A stretch of 64,000 bases of DNA from Sodiomyces alkalinus F11 (GCF_003711515.1 NW_021167083.1:1933048-1997047); one strand, 5' to 3'; shown: positions 34,075 through 44,900, counted from the first letter of the stretch. Notes: generated by a model not told the origin, from the sequence alone. Translations and numbers: made by a program.

Positions 34075-34918
34075 AATCTAAGGAGACCCAATAAAGTGTA
34101 GCTCCTAAGGGCAAGCGAGGTCCGCACCGCTAAAGCAAAGTGCTATATAGACCACCTTATAGCCTAGCGCCGATCTATCTCGGACCTTATTAGGAGGGTA
34201 TAGGCCTCCTATAAACGATATTATGATAACGGCTATACCTAGCGCTCCTTTAAGGTAGACGAGTATATTTCACTATCTACAAAGAATATCCGATAGAAAT
34301 GGCCGTTAAAAAAGCTTAGCGATAAGTTTATCGGACCGTATAAGGTAACTAAGATCGTCGGCATACATAGTCTAGCCTACTAGTTAGAAATACTAAAGGG
34401 GATAAGGATCTATAACGTATTCCCGGTTTTCCTGCTAGAACTATAGAGGTCCCGCGATAGGTTATAACCGGAACCACTACCCGTGGTCGATATTACATCG
34501 GATTCGGATAAGTATAAGGTTAAGGCTATCCTAGACTATTAATATCAGGGTAAATAGCGCTAATACCTAATCAAATAGGCCGGCTATAGCGATAAGGAAA
34601 ATGCCTAGGAACTAAAGCGGAATATACCCAATAAATTTATTAATAATTATTTTAGGTTAAGGCTCTCCCTCTCGGGTAACTATATAGAGTTATACACTAT
34701 CCCTAATAGGGCCCTAGTAAAGATAATATAAGGGCGTTATCACGTATTCCTCCCTCCTTATAGATAGTACTTTATAGCGGAACTATCCGGGAACCAGATA
34801 GGTTTATACACTATTCCCGCAGGGGACCTAATAAAGATATAACCCACGTATCGGCTATATCGACCTAGAAAACCCTTTAGTAGGCCATGGAGATAAATTC
34901 TTAGGTAAGGACCCCCCC
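34075..34918 (+). pseudogene. Element C integrase C-terminus and chromodomain
   Basis: The frame resumes after the SINE with YNLRRPNKV. It continues through a coiled region (about 34100-34240), a GPY/F-type module at about 34320-34345 (DKFIGPYKVTKIVG) and LEILKG...NVFPVFLLEL, then a chromodomain at about 34500-34650 (YKVKAILDY, then YLIKQAGYS with TAG read as Gln). The last 250 bp (34660-34918) contain a 56 bp stretch resembling 30843-30898. Cut at 34918 by G2. Confidence 0.8.
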
Positions 34919-35270
34919 TAATACGCCCTAGATTCCACCGGGAGTACCACGGGTATACCACGGGCATACTATAGCTTACGCTATAGCACCCACGGGGTAT
35001 ACTATAGGTACCTTTAGGGTATACTTTAGCTTCCCCAGGGTATAATTAGTGAATACCGGGGAATCCTCCGGGTTCCTATATATAGAAGCCGAGGATTCTA
35101 CGGGGTTTCCCCGTGGATACTTAAGTCCCGGGGCGCGCGCCCCCTTAGCTTAGAGAAGATATCTTTATTATACCCTATTTTCTATACCTAAAGGTCGCTA
35201 TTCCAAACCCTAAAAGCCCTAAGTCCGATAGTACTAGCTAGCTAGAGATATACCTAGATAGGGTATATTA
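34919..35270 (+). repeat. G2 5' LTR (352 bp)
   Basis: Ends TAATACGCC...GTATATTA. GC palindrome GGGGCGCGCGCCCC at 35130-35143. Repeated GGTATACC/GTATACTATAG words near 34950-35030. Confidence 0.85.
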
Positions 35271-35519
35271 AATAATAGTAACTAAGCTTTTAGGTAAGGT
35301 TCGCGTACTGCCGCCCAAGGCGAACTACATATACTAAGACTAAACAGGCACGTAGTATACTAGCGGTCGCGAACTATGTATACTAAGACTAAATAAACAC
35401 GTGGTTTACTAACGAACGCTAGCGTGCTAGGCATAGCCGCCCTTAAAGGTACGAACTTTATATGCTAAGACTAAATAGATATAAGACGCGCTAGGCGAAA
35501 ACGCCTCCTCTTTAATAGA

Positions 35520-36375
35520 TTTAGGCGTGGAGTAGTAAAGGGAACCACCGTTAAGCGCAGGAATAACGACTATACTAACCTATATTAGCCGTGGAACCCG
35601 AGCTTTAATACCGCGATAACCTTCCTAATAATCACTAATCGACGTAAGCGATCTTACTAACCTATACCGACGCTAACTATTCTTAACGATCGCTAAAAGA
35701 CGTAGGATAGCGCCTATACTATCCTGTATACTAGCGTCCTCTATAGGACTAGAGCCCCGATAAAGACCACGGGGCGTATTAACCTCCCCCCCCCTAATCG
35801 CCTCCCCTTTACTAGGTCTAGGTATAGAGTAGTAAAGGGAACTACCGTTAAGCGCAGGAATAGCGACTATACTAACCTGCACTAGCCGTGGAATCCGAGC
35901 TTTAATACCACGATAACCTTCCTAATAATTATTAGTCGGCGTAGGCGATCTTACTAACCTATACCGATGCTAACCGTTCTTAACGATCGCTAAAGGGCGT
36001 AGGATAGCGCCTATACTATCCTATATACTAGTATCCTCCGTGGAATTAGAGTCCTAATAGAAACACGGAGTACTAACCTAATCGCCTCCTCTTTACTAGT
36101 TCTAGACGTAGAGTATACTAAGAAACCCACGGTCGTTAGTTAAGCGTAGCAATAGCGCCTATACCACCTATACTAGCATCTATTATAGATCCTTAGCTCT
36201 AATATAATACTAATCTTCCTAATAATCGCTAGTTAGCGCAGGCCACTATACTAACCTACACCGATACTAACCGTTCTAGATCGCTAAAGGGCGTAGGATA
36301 GTGACTATTATCCTGTATACTAACGTCTTCCGGGGAACCCGAGCTCCGGTAAAAAACTACGGGGCGTACTAATTC
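35520..36375 (+). repeat. Three-unit tandem array, about 290 bp period, in G2 leader
   Basis: Units start near 35520, 35818 and 36104, each with TAGTAAAGGGAACCACCGTT-like, GGAATCCGAGCTTTAATACC-like, CTTCCTAATAAT and GTAGGATAG.GCCTATACTATCCT blocks. G1 has the same array in reverse complement at 26390-26965. Confidence 0.75.
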
Positions 36376-36730
36376 CCCCCCCCCCTTTCACCGTAACACT
36401 AAGCTACTCGATAATTTCCCTTTCCCCCCCCCTTTTTTTCTCCTTTTCCCGCGGAGTATAAGGGGAGCTAGCCTCCCCCTACCGTAATCTTCCTTTTACC
36501 CGTACTTCGCGGAGAACGTTTTCCTCCTAGCGCGGCTCGCTTTTATCCGACTAGCTTAACTTGCCGAGAATATCTAAGGCTAGCGGCGTAGTAACCCTAA
36601 AAGGAAAAGCGTGGAACTAGTGTCCGTGCCTAAGGCCACGTATCCTAAGGTTTAGGGGGTATACCCTAGCCTCCGCTGTATCGCCCGAGAAATAACTAAT
36701 TACGAGCTATAGATTTATCGTGGAACTACT

Positions 36731-36955
36731 CGGCTTATCCTCCCTATTAGAGGGAGGGCTTCCCCTTAATCTATTAGCCTTTATCGGATTTACCTAAGTA
36801 TCTGCCCCGACTAGCCTTTATCGGATTTACCTAAAGTCCTTTAGTTATCCTCCTTATTAAAGGGAGGGCTTCCCCTTATTCACCCGCCTTTATCGGATTT
36901 ACCCGAGGTCCCTCGGCTTATCCTCCCTACTAAAGGGAGGGCTTCTCTACGGTAG
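36731..36955 (+). repeat. Short direct repeats with TCCCT/AGGGA palindromes
   Basis: CTTATCCTCCCTATTAGAGG or a close variant at about 36733, 36844 and 36917, alternating with CCTTTATCGGATTTACC at about 36778, 36815 and 36889. Each first-type unit pairs internally (CTCCCT with AGGGAG). Confidence 0.65.
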
Positions 36956-37365
36956 ACTCGCCTTTAACCGCGACCGATAAGTTCACTTAGACCACTCTTA
37001 TCTACGGGCTATAGTATATACACCGCCGTGTCTATTATTTCCGACTAGGACCCTATCTCGGACTTCGGAGTAACGCCGTAGAATACCGTGGTACCCTGGA
37101 CGGCTAGACGGCCGGTCGAAGCGGAAGAACTAAACTGTAGAGATCTTTATTAGTATATTTCTCGCCGAGAACCTAGAGGTTTTATAGATAAAGACTATAG
37201 TTTAGCCGTAGTTCACGTTACCGGCGACTTATAGTATAACCTATATAAGTATCGTGGTTTACTATTAGTTCTTTATGTCTGCCCGTGGTATACCGCTATA
37301 TAATCGTTCTATATCGTGGTCTACCGTCTCCCCTAAACGTATCTCCGTTATTTTATAACGTATAC

Positions 37366-37448
37366 TCCTTTTCTTTCCCTTCTTTCCTTTTCCTTTCTTT
37401 CCTTTCCCTTCTTTCCTTTCCTTTTTTTCTTTCCCTTTTTCCCTTCCT
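37366..37448. repeat. Pyrimidine tract (CTTT/CCTT)n
   Basis: About 80 bases of almost pure C/T on the plus strand. It creates a Lys/Glu/Gly-rich minus-strand open frame that is not a gene. Confidence 0.8.
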
Positions 37449-38424
37449 ATTATAAACACTATCGCCGCCTATAGTTACTAAGTAGTTATTATACGGCGCT
37501 ACCGGTTGTTATCCCCCGCTAGAGGACGCCCGCGGGACGTAGGGCTTATATCGCCCGGGGTAGATACTTAGGGACGTTAGTTTATAGCTAAGTGGATACC
37601 GGAAAAAGCTATAGAGACGTAGGAGTTAATTAAGTGTAAAGGCCGGAAGAAGCGATAAAGGCTAAGTGACGCCTTTAAGGAGAGATAAAAGACCTTAGTT
37701 AATCTAAGGATAGCTTTAAAGAAGACGGACGTTCCGAGGGTGCTATAGCCGGGTAATATTAAAGAACTATAAGTAATAAAAAACCGTAAGACGTTAAAGA
37801 GCTAGTAAGGACGCGGCGGAACTAGAAAATAAAGTATTATAAGGCACGCCGGCGACGCGATATAAGATAAACGTTATCGCCGCCCTGGGTAATAACTAGG
37901 AACGCCAGGGAACCCTAGGTAATATTAGGGAATAGTAAATAAAAGGACTATAACCTATACGCGCCTTTTATAGCCGCCGTAACGACCACGGTTACTATAG
38001 CGCTTTACGGGGTATTAAAAGAAAAATAAAATCGCACTATAATAACCGAGTTCTGTTTCTTCCTACTTGCCACTATACTATAAGCGTTTATATCGCTAGC
38101 ATGGTTAACTATCCATTCCCTAAGTATTGACTATTATCCCCTAGTTATTATTTCATCGTTTTCTAACGTATACCTATACTCCTTACTTCTTAATTGTAGC
38201 TTACTATCTCTCCCTAATAGGCCGTCGATGTTATACTAAGCTCGCTAAAACGCTATACTAACGAATTACCCCCTTATATCGTGGTTTACTATCCCCCTTA
38301 TCGTATCTTCGTTAAACCGTACCGCTATAGGGTATATACCGGTAATCCCTATACTATAAACGTACTTTGCCGTTAAAGCCCCGTTATCTTACTAGCTATC
38401 TAAGGACATAGACTATAGAGACAC

Positions 38425-39915
38425 GTTTAATAAAGCTTTCCGGAACCCTAAACGGCCCGGCTTAAGGTTTACTAAGGACGGCTACTTCCGGGCGGTAACG
38501 CTATACGGGGGTAAAGAACGGCTTAAGAGCGAGCTATCGATACTAGGTATTAGGTTTATAGTGTGAAAGGAGACTTATAAGATAAGGATTACCGAGTTTC
38601 GCTAAGAGGCGGAGGTATACGGCTACGACTATCCCGTAGACCGAGATCTTAACCGTATAGTTTTCGTCCCCGAGGAGTACCTCCTAGTTTACTAAGTTAT
38701 CTTTAAGGCCGAGGCTTATAATATTATAAGCTAAATTCCCTAGCTAGAATTCTTATTAGATATAAACCCTACTATCGTATCGTGGAACCGCCTAAATATT
38801 TTATTTAAGTAATATATTATAGCTTAGGATTCGGACAAGCCTTATAATTATACGGGTAAGTATATTAAGACGCCGTAGATAAACTGTACTAATACCGATT
38901 CCCTCGCTATAGCCTTTAGTTAGCGAATAGCCGCGTTTATCGACGACCTTAAGGTGGAGGTAGACGCCGTGAATACCGTAGCTAGGCCGGCGTCCGCTAA
39001 CGTTCCCTAGGTTAAGACCCCGAAGAAGTTAGTAATATCGATAGTTCCAGGGTTTATACTCTAGTATATACAGGACTATATATACCTCTTTAAGGCTATA
39101 TACGATATAGTTACTATAAAAGCCTAAGGAACTATAGTATATACAGAACTTAAGAAAAATATAGGCTAGTACGCTAAGTAAGCTAACGTTTCGAATATGC
39201 TAATCTGTGAGTTCCTCCACGGCCTCCCTACTAAGAAGTGTAAGGAGCTAGTTAGAATTATACTAACCGTCTAAGAGTTTCTCGCTATAATTTGTACCGG
39301 GGAAAAACTATCGCTTACCCCGTCCACTAAACGCCTAGCCCTAGCCGATACTATTACTAAGTAACTAACTAAATAAGTTATCGGAACACTAGACTCGGAA
39401 AAGGCTATAAGGGATATTATAAGAAACTTTACTAATAGGTTATATATCGCGGGTATTAAGCCCGAATAAAAGGACGTTACTAAGGACGATTAGGTCGTTA
39501 CTATTATCCGCTAGCGTGGCTATACGGTAGCCCTCCCCGTTCCTGCGGCTAGGTTTATACTTACCACGCTCTAAGATAGAGCCGCTAGGAATATTATATA
39601 GAACGCCGCGGATCTCCTACTACTACTAATAATATAGCGTATAGGTCGTATAGTAGCTATCGCCCCCCTTATAGCCGACGGATAACTTATTAATATACAT
39701 AGGGAAGCACTAGTAAATATACTAGCCACTAACCGGGAAAAGGCTATCTTTATCGTCTAATACTACGTAGCTTTATAAGCTGTATAGGCCGATTATTCGG
39801 CCGCTAACCTAGAGAACACGTATATCGGCGACCGCGCCGAGCTTAAGGCTCGCGCCACGGAGTTTACTATAGACGAAGCGGCCCTGGCTATAAACACGCC
39901 GTTAGACTAATAGGG
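38425..39915 (+). pseudogene. Decayed ORF of element G, family not recognised
   Basis: One plus-strand frame reads for almost 500 codons through stops at Gln/Trp-type positions. N-terminal part: PGLRFTKDGYFRAVTLYGG, then KERLKSELSILGIRF. Middle: VDRDLNRIVFVPEEYLL, NPTIVSWNRLNILFK. After about residue 190: KTPKKLVISIVPGFIL, then EFLHGLPTKKCKELVRIIL. End: LKARATEFTIDEAALAINTP. It is mixed alpha-type and mildly acidic. No zinc knuckle, D-S/T-G protease site, YxDD or DDE triad was seen. A gag-like structural protein is the simplest guess; G1 shows the same frame, so it was once a real gene. Confidence 0.65.
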
Positions 39916-40367
39916 TATCCCGATAATTAGGGCGTAGCCCGCTAATAATAACGACGAAATTACTATACTAGAGTAACTATATAGTTAGGTGGTATAGGCA
40001 CTAGGACTAAGGACTCTATACTAGGAAACGCGGTAAAGGGTAATAGGGAGATAGTACTAAACGTCTCCTTCTTCCCTCTATCTACTTATTTACTCGCTTA
40101 GGGATTTTACTAAGGAATACGGTAGGAAGGAAGGCCGCGGCGTCGGCTTAATTTTATTTTCGTTTTTCTCTCTCTCTCTTACTCGGCTAGGTAGTAAATA
40201 GCCACGGTAGCGGTTACTATTAGGGCACCGCCGCGTAACTATATTTTCGTTCTATTCTCCTTAATTACACCGCGGTTTACTAGTATAACCGTAAAGCGCC
40301 TTAAGTAAGGCTATCGTAGTTACCGGGGAAAGCCCGCGGGATATAGGGCTTCGTCGCCCGGGGTATA
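39916..40367 (+). other. G2 3' non-coding interval
   Basis: Contains a CT-microsatellite-like stretch near 40165-40180 (TCTCTCTCTCTC) and the GCCCGCGGG...CGCCCGGGGTA block directly before the LTR. No classic polypurine tract is adjacent to the LTR. Confidence 0.5.
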
Positions 40368-40719
40368 TAATACGCCCTAGATTCCACCAGGAGTACCACA
40401 GGCGTACCACGGGCGTACTATAGCTTACGCTATAGCACCTACGGGGTATACTATAAGTACCTTTAGGGTATACTATAGCTTCCCTGGGGTATAATTAGTG
40501 AATACCGGGGAATCCTCCGGGTTCCTATACGTAGAAGCCGAGGATTCCACGGGGTTTCCCCGTGGATACTTAAGTCCCGGGGCGCGCGCCCCCTTAGCTT
40601 AGAGAAGATATCTTTATTACACTCTATTTTCTATACCTAAAGGTCGCTATTCCAAACGCTAGAAGCCCTAGGTCCGATAGTACTGGCTGGCTAGAGATAT
40701 GCCTGGATAGGGTATATTA
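40368..40719 (+). repeat. G2 3' LTR (352 bp)
   Basis: Ends TAATACGCC...GGGTATATTA. GC palindrome at 40579-40592. Followed by the CCCCC duplication and then unrelated, less mutated sequence. Confidence 0.85.
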
Positions 40720-40724
40720 CCCCC

Positions 40725-41109
40725 CTTAATCTAAAACGGGACTATATAGGCGTTATCGCCTTCGGTTACTATATTCTTCCTTTTAAGCTTTTTACTCTCG
40801 ATCTCTATTCTTCCTTTTAAGCACCTTACTCTTATTCTCTATCTCTTCTTTTAAATATAACACCCCCTTAAATTCCGTCCCTCTTCCTTTAGCATAACAG
40901 CTTATCGCCCTCAAACTCTATATACCTCTGCCTTTCCCTTAATTAACCGTTATAATAGAACACGATTACATCATAATGAAAGCATAGTTAGGACCATCAG
41001 GGTTATAATAAGAATACCCTAAAGCTAGTTAAAAGAAAAAGAGGAAAAACCCAGCCCAAAGGCTAGTAAAAAACCTAAAAAAAAACCCTATTCCTCTATA
41101 TATACTATA
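40725..41109. other. Interval without recognised gene, light RIP
   Basis: Begins with repeated ATTCTTCCTTTTAAGC (about 40784 and 40814) and a TCTATCTCTTCTTTTAAATATAA sequence. CA and TG are retained. Could be the 3' untranslated side of the minus-strand coding stretch that ends near 41110. Confidence 0.4.
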
Positions 41110-41760
41110 ATCACGCCCCCGAAAGGATATCCTTAAACCCCACTAACTCATCGTCTAAAGGGGTAGGCTCGTGCCTAACCGCCTCGCTATTATCCTCTAT
41201 ATATACCTAGCTCTACCCCGTAGTAATAGCCGCCGCCCCCCCCTCTTACCCACCACCTGCGGATAGTATCGCAGGCTAAAGAGACAGAGGCGTCTTCGCC
41301 TTCTACTTCTTCTTCTTCTTCCCTAATAAAAGAGTTAAGGGCGTTAAAGCCTTCTTCCCCTTCTTCTTCGCCAATAAGGCCGGCACCATATCGTTATCGT
41401 CGGGCACTTTATAAGGATCCGGGGGACCCTACGGACCTTATAGTATCGTAACCCCCGACAGCGAGCCTTAAGGTTACGCAGAGCTACCATTACTAAACAT
41501 ATCGTCACCTATAAAGCTAACCCCCGCGGAGGCTAAGGTAAGCCCTAAGGGTATAGGCAGGTCTCCCTAAGTCTAAGCTAGGTTAAGAGTAGCTATCTAC
41601 TTAAAAGCAGTAGCCGTCCGCTCCTAGGCCGCTAGGTCGCGCTTATATAATATAAGGCGTTATTATTTAATATTAAGGCGTTTCTGCTCGATAATAAGAC
41701 ACTACTACTATAGCCCGATAAATTACTCAAGGATCGACTTTATACTATTAAGCCTCTTAT
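41110..41760 (-). pseudogene. Decayed coding stretch, Lys- and Gln-rich, unknown family
   Basis: Minus-strand frame with a Gln-rich coiled part near 41690-41610 (IEQKRLNIK, then LILYKRDLAA). An Asp-rich stretch DDNDMVP leads to a run of Lys (GKKALTPLTLLLGKKKKK) near 41390-41320, and the frame ends TPLDDELVGFKDILSGA near 41160-41110. Stops are again at Gln-type codons. It looks like the C-terminal half of a transposon protein, but no family motif is clear. The upstream side has sequence shared with H. Confidence 0.4.
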
Positions 41761-41764
41761 AGAC

Positions 41765-41868
41765 TAATAGTCTGTTTAGAAGGGCCGAAACCTCCCTCGA
41801 GCGCCATTATTACTCTAATTAGGGTTAGAATACTTTAGGGACACCGAAAAAATCCGCCTCTAAGCACT
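41765..41868. repeat. Segment shared with the right end of H internal region
   Basis: AATAGTCTGTTTA...CCGCCTC.AAGCACTATATT aligns with 18855-18963 over about 105 bp, with substitutions and small indels between. In H it lies immediately before the right LTR. Here it is followed by TATAACCAGATAAAAACG instead of the H LTR, suggesting a related family with a different LTR. Confidence 0.6.
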
Positions 41869-42022
41869 ATATTATAACCAGATAAAAACGTAGTGGTATT
41901 AGATCGTTAAAACAAAGATCAGATAAAGAGGTTAGTCTAGTAAAACCACGATATATAACTAAAATATAACTAACAGTGCTATAACCTTTAGCGAAGAAGT
42001 AGATCGGTAGTCACTATTCTAA
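41869..42022. other. Possible LTR fragment of an H-related element, cut by F
   Basis: Starts TATAACC where H has TGTAATAG and runs to the TTAGG target of F. Its continuation would be 49553 onward. No second copy in the window, so this is inference. Confidence 0.3.
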
Positions 42023-42027
42023 TTAGG

Positions 42028-42561
42028 TGTTACGGCTAACAGGCCTAATATGCACCAGCACGAGGAATGCACTAGTATACAACGTACCAGGACGTAACCA
42101 GAGGATAACTCAGGATAATATCACGTGTTAAGTCACGTGATAGATAACTAAGGAAGATAGACTAGCACGCCCGGCGCTAGTATAAGGAACATACTAGTAT
42201 AGACGGATTACTAGAATCGCTAACGATCACTTAGCTAAGGAAGTGATCCAGTGTGATCCCAGGCCAATAGATCACCAGGGCGTTCGTGATCTCGTGGGTA
42301 TATATACTAGAGTATTCTAGGCCTTACTTCTATTAGAGAATAAGGCATCGATTAATCTAAGTCTTCACCTAGACTATTATTCTACGCTTAAACCTACCTT
42401 ATAAAGAAGACGCCTAGTCTTTACGACGTAACTACGACCAGATCACTAAAAATAATAATTACTACTCTTTAGTTAATATCCTCTTCTTATCTTAAACTAA
42501 AACCTCGACGCTACTCCCCTATCGTCCGCTATACTATGGAGGACCGGAAGCCGTCGTAATA
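42028..42561 (+). repeat. F 5' LTR (534 bp)
   Basis: Starts TGTTACGGC and ends CCGTCGTAATA (from GTAACA). Contains the CACGTG palindrome at 42119-42142, a GATCACTT...AAGTGATC pair near 42225-42250, and a TATATACTAGAGTATTC stretch near 42300 that could be a core promoter (inference). Confidence 0.93.
42119..42142. promoter_or_regulatory. Inverted repeat with two CACGTG E-boxes in F LTR
   Basis: TATCACGTG (42119-42127), loop TTAAGT, CACGTGATA (42134-42142): 9 bp perfect arms. The 3' LTR keeps it unchanged at 49105-49128 although neighbouring CA/TG sites are mutated. CACGTG is the core bound by bHLH factors; a regulatory role is inferred. Confidence 0.6.
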
Positions 42562-42639
42562 TTTTAATCGATCCTATTCGGTAAGTAGACCTTAACACCT
42601 AATAAGCTGTACTCTCTCGATAGAAGGCAATATATCGAA

Positions 42640-44900
42640 TAACGCTAATGCCACGGGTAACGCTGCTAGTAACGCTAGAACGACGGCCACCGCGGCCGCT
42701 AACCTAATATAAGCTATACCTAATCAAATTACATAACTCTATCAACAGAACTAGTAACTCCGAGCTTAGATTAAGGCACCACGTCCTAGTAACCTAAGGT
42801 ATAAATACCTAGAGCCACCTAAGTATAATAGGACTCAGGGATAGCTATAAGGCTTCCTAACCTATCTCCGGGGGTATTTCTTATTCTATAGGGACACCCT
42901 TAACACGGAGGAGGCGAAAGTTCTCTACGCTATAGCACTCCTCACGGGAGACGCCTATAGGTGGTTTAAGCCTATCTATAGGGACTATTTAGAGCACCTT
43001 AACGATCCTACTAAGAGGGAGGACGATACTACGGTCATCTTCGGCGACTTCGAGGTCTTCGCTTAGCGACTCGGCGGTATCTTTAGATAACCCGATAAGA
43101 AAAGGGTTATTACCTAACGACTTAAAAAGCTTCGATAGACTAAGTTAGTAGCCGACTATACCGCTAAGTTCTAATAGATCGCCTCGAAGCTTAACTATAT
43201 TAATAAACCCCTTATAGACTAATACTGTCGTGGACTTAAAGACGAAGTTAAGGACGAACTATATAAGCTTAACCGCCCAGACGATTTTAGCACGTTTATA
43301 GCTATAGCTATTCGGATTAATAACCGATAATTTAAACGACGAATAGAGAAATATTAGGGCTCGGATACTACGATATACGCTACTTACTATAAGAGGAACT
43401 AAGCTAATACTAATAGGAAGTAGCTATACCCACGCTAATTCGGGAGCACCTTATATAGATACTATAGTAGTCCTATAAAGCTCGATAATATTAACCGATA
43501 AAGTAATAGGCAGGGCAGGAAAGACGTAAGCAAAGTTAAATACTATAATTACGATAAGATAGACCACTTCGCGCGTAATTACTTATAGCCTAAAAAAGAA
43601 TAATCGCGATCATAGGCTAATACGATCGGAAGAGAGAAACCCTAGAAGGAAACTAACGCTATTAGACACCTGGAAATTTAGAGGGACAAAATACTATACG
43701 CTAACCTCTATTAGATAACCTACTACGATAACTATTATTTAGTATACTAATTAGAGAAGGACGGAGCTAGATACTACCCTAAAAGACCCTAGAAGATACT
43801 CGCTATAGTATCTAGTAACGAGTACGATAACGACTATAGCCTTAAAATCCCCGACTAGGATAATAATAGACTAGCTTTATAAACCACCGTAGAAATCCTT
43901 TAAGAACACGGATAGATAAAAGAAGAAGCTAAAAGATAGGAGTAGATCTTAGAGATCTAGAAGATATAGGAAGTCCACACGAATACTAGTAGTGGAGGCT
44001 TTAGCGCCCTCTAGGAAGTAGGACTCACTCCCGAAAAGAAGCACTAGCTTAAGAAAAAGGATTATATAAGTTACGAATAGGAGGAAATCGCTAAGCTCGA
44101 AGAGTAAGATTAGGAAACGGAGTCCGATAAGATCCCGGATAACGATATAAACTTCTAGTATTAACTTATAAAAGTAGCCGACCTAATCGAAAAAGAAACT
44201 ATCTAGCTACGGATACTCGATTAGCTCGCGGAAGAACCCCTTAGATAAACCCACTAAGTCCGTTTTACTAAACTTAGCTTTAATAACGCCTACCGTAAAG
44301 CACCTACGAATACTAATAAAGAATAGTAACGAACTATATATTAGCGACCTTATTATACTTAGGAAGACTAAGACACTTTTACCGGCCTAATAATAAGCCT
44401 ATAAGGACCGGACGATTAACTACCCGAGTACTAAACGTATAAGAGAGGATAGATAATACACGCTAACTATCCAGGCTATAGCTTAATCCTTTAGGTCAAT
44501 TATCTTAAGGACGTATGCCCTACGTATAAGGAACGTAAACAGGCTAATAACTTTTAGCCACGGAACGAAGAACGAACCCTAGAAGATAGAGTCTATGTAA
44601 AAAGATAATATAACGACTAGGTTATTACGGAGACTAGGGATAAAGGACGCGAGATTCGCCTCTAACTACCTAGATATAACTATTACGAATACCGGTTAGA
44701 GGAATACAAAACTACTAGCTATATAGTACACACTACCGAGAAAATCCGATAACTAGAATAAGACTAAGAAGCTTAGGAATCACACTTCTAGGCCTTTAAT
44801 AAACGCCTACGATAGATAGAATAGCTTTTAATCCAGTATAGGCTCTTAGATAAAGACATACCCCTCGAATACCGAGCTAAACGGGTAAAAAACTAGGAGT
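42640..44900 (+). pseudogene. F gag and gag-pol linker
   Basis: Retrotransposon gag domain at about 42800-43260: EEAKVLYAIALLTGDAYRWF, then a tail with LGGIFR and ADYTAKF. A zinc-knuckle remnant lies at about 43537-43585, where Cys codons now read Tyr (YYNYDKIDHFARNY against CYNCGKxGHFARDC), the expected result of G to A change. The following 1.3 kb is a charged linker rich in Glu/Lys with many stops. Gag packages element RNA in the virus-like particle. Confidence 0.8.

Larger units (their letters stand above)
7436..34918 (+). mobile_element. Chromovirus C (Gypsy), plus strand, interrupted by E and a SINE
   Basis: 5' LTR at 7436-7786, gag 7787-8965, then element E (8966-29953) flanked by GGCCT duplications, then pol from 29954. 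Pol carries protease, RT, RNase H, integrase and a chromodomain. Element G2 abuts at 34919. I could not place the 3' LTR with certainty: a matching LTR lies at 51828-52179, but the flanks (CCGAG left, CTACC right) do not match. Either that LTR belongs to another copy or the far end was rearranged. Confidence 0.7.
35271..38424 (+). other. G2 leader, non-coding and repeat-rich
   Basis: More than 3 kb between LTR and ORF with no convincing frame. Besides the two repeat arrays and the pyrimidine tract, 37500-37570 carries a block (GCCCGCGGGACGTAGGGCTT, then CGCCCGGGGTA) that recurs at 40333-40366. A decayed plus-strand frame may occupy 37600-37800 (charged, with KKTDVPRVL) but is not recognised. 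The minus frame at 37265-37459 is only the pyrimidine tract read as Lys/Gly. Confidence 0.5.
34919..40719 (+). mobile_element. Element G2, complete copy of unclassified LTR element G, plus strand
   Basis: CCCCC duplication at 34914-34918 and 40720-40724. LTRs 34919-35270 and 40368-40719. Internal plan: leader with three-unit 290 bp array (35520-36375), shorter repeats (36731-36955), pyrimidine tract (37366-37448), decayed ORF (about 38425-39915), 3' non-coding with a copy of a GCCCGCGGG...CGCCCGGGGTA block. Length 5.8 kb. No pol was recognised, so it may depend on another element's enzymes. Confidence 0.85.

Noticed and set aside
35520..36375. CRISPR-like array
   Set aside because: Three long units of about 290 bp with degenerate copies; no short identical repeats with unique spacers, and the context is eukaryotic.
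37265..37459. Lys/Gly-rich minus-strand ORF
   Set aside because: Produced by the pyrimidine tract in the G2 leader.
13312..40719. DNA transposon with 350 bp terminal repeats
   Set aside because: Repeats are direct within each G copy, with 5 bp duplications; the apparent inversion arises only from G1 and G2 lying in opposite orientations.
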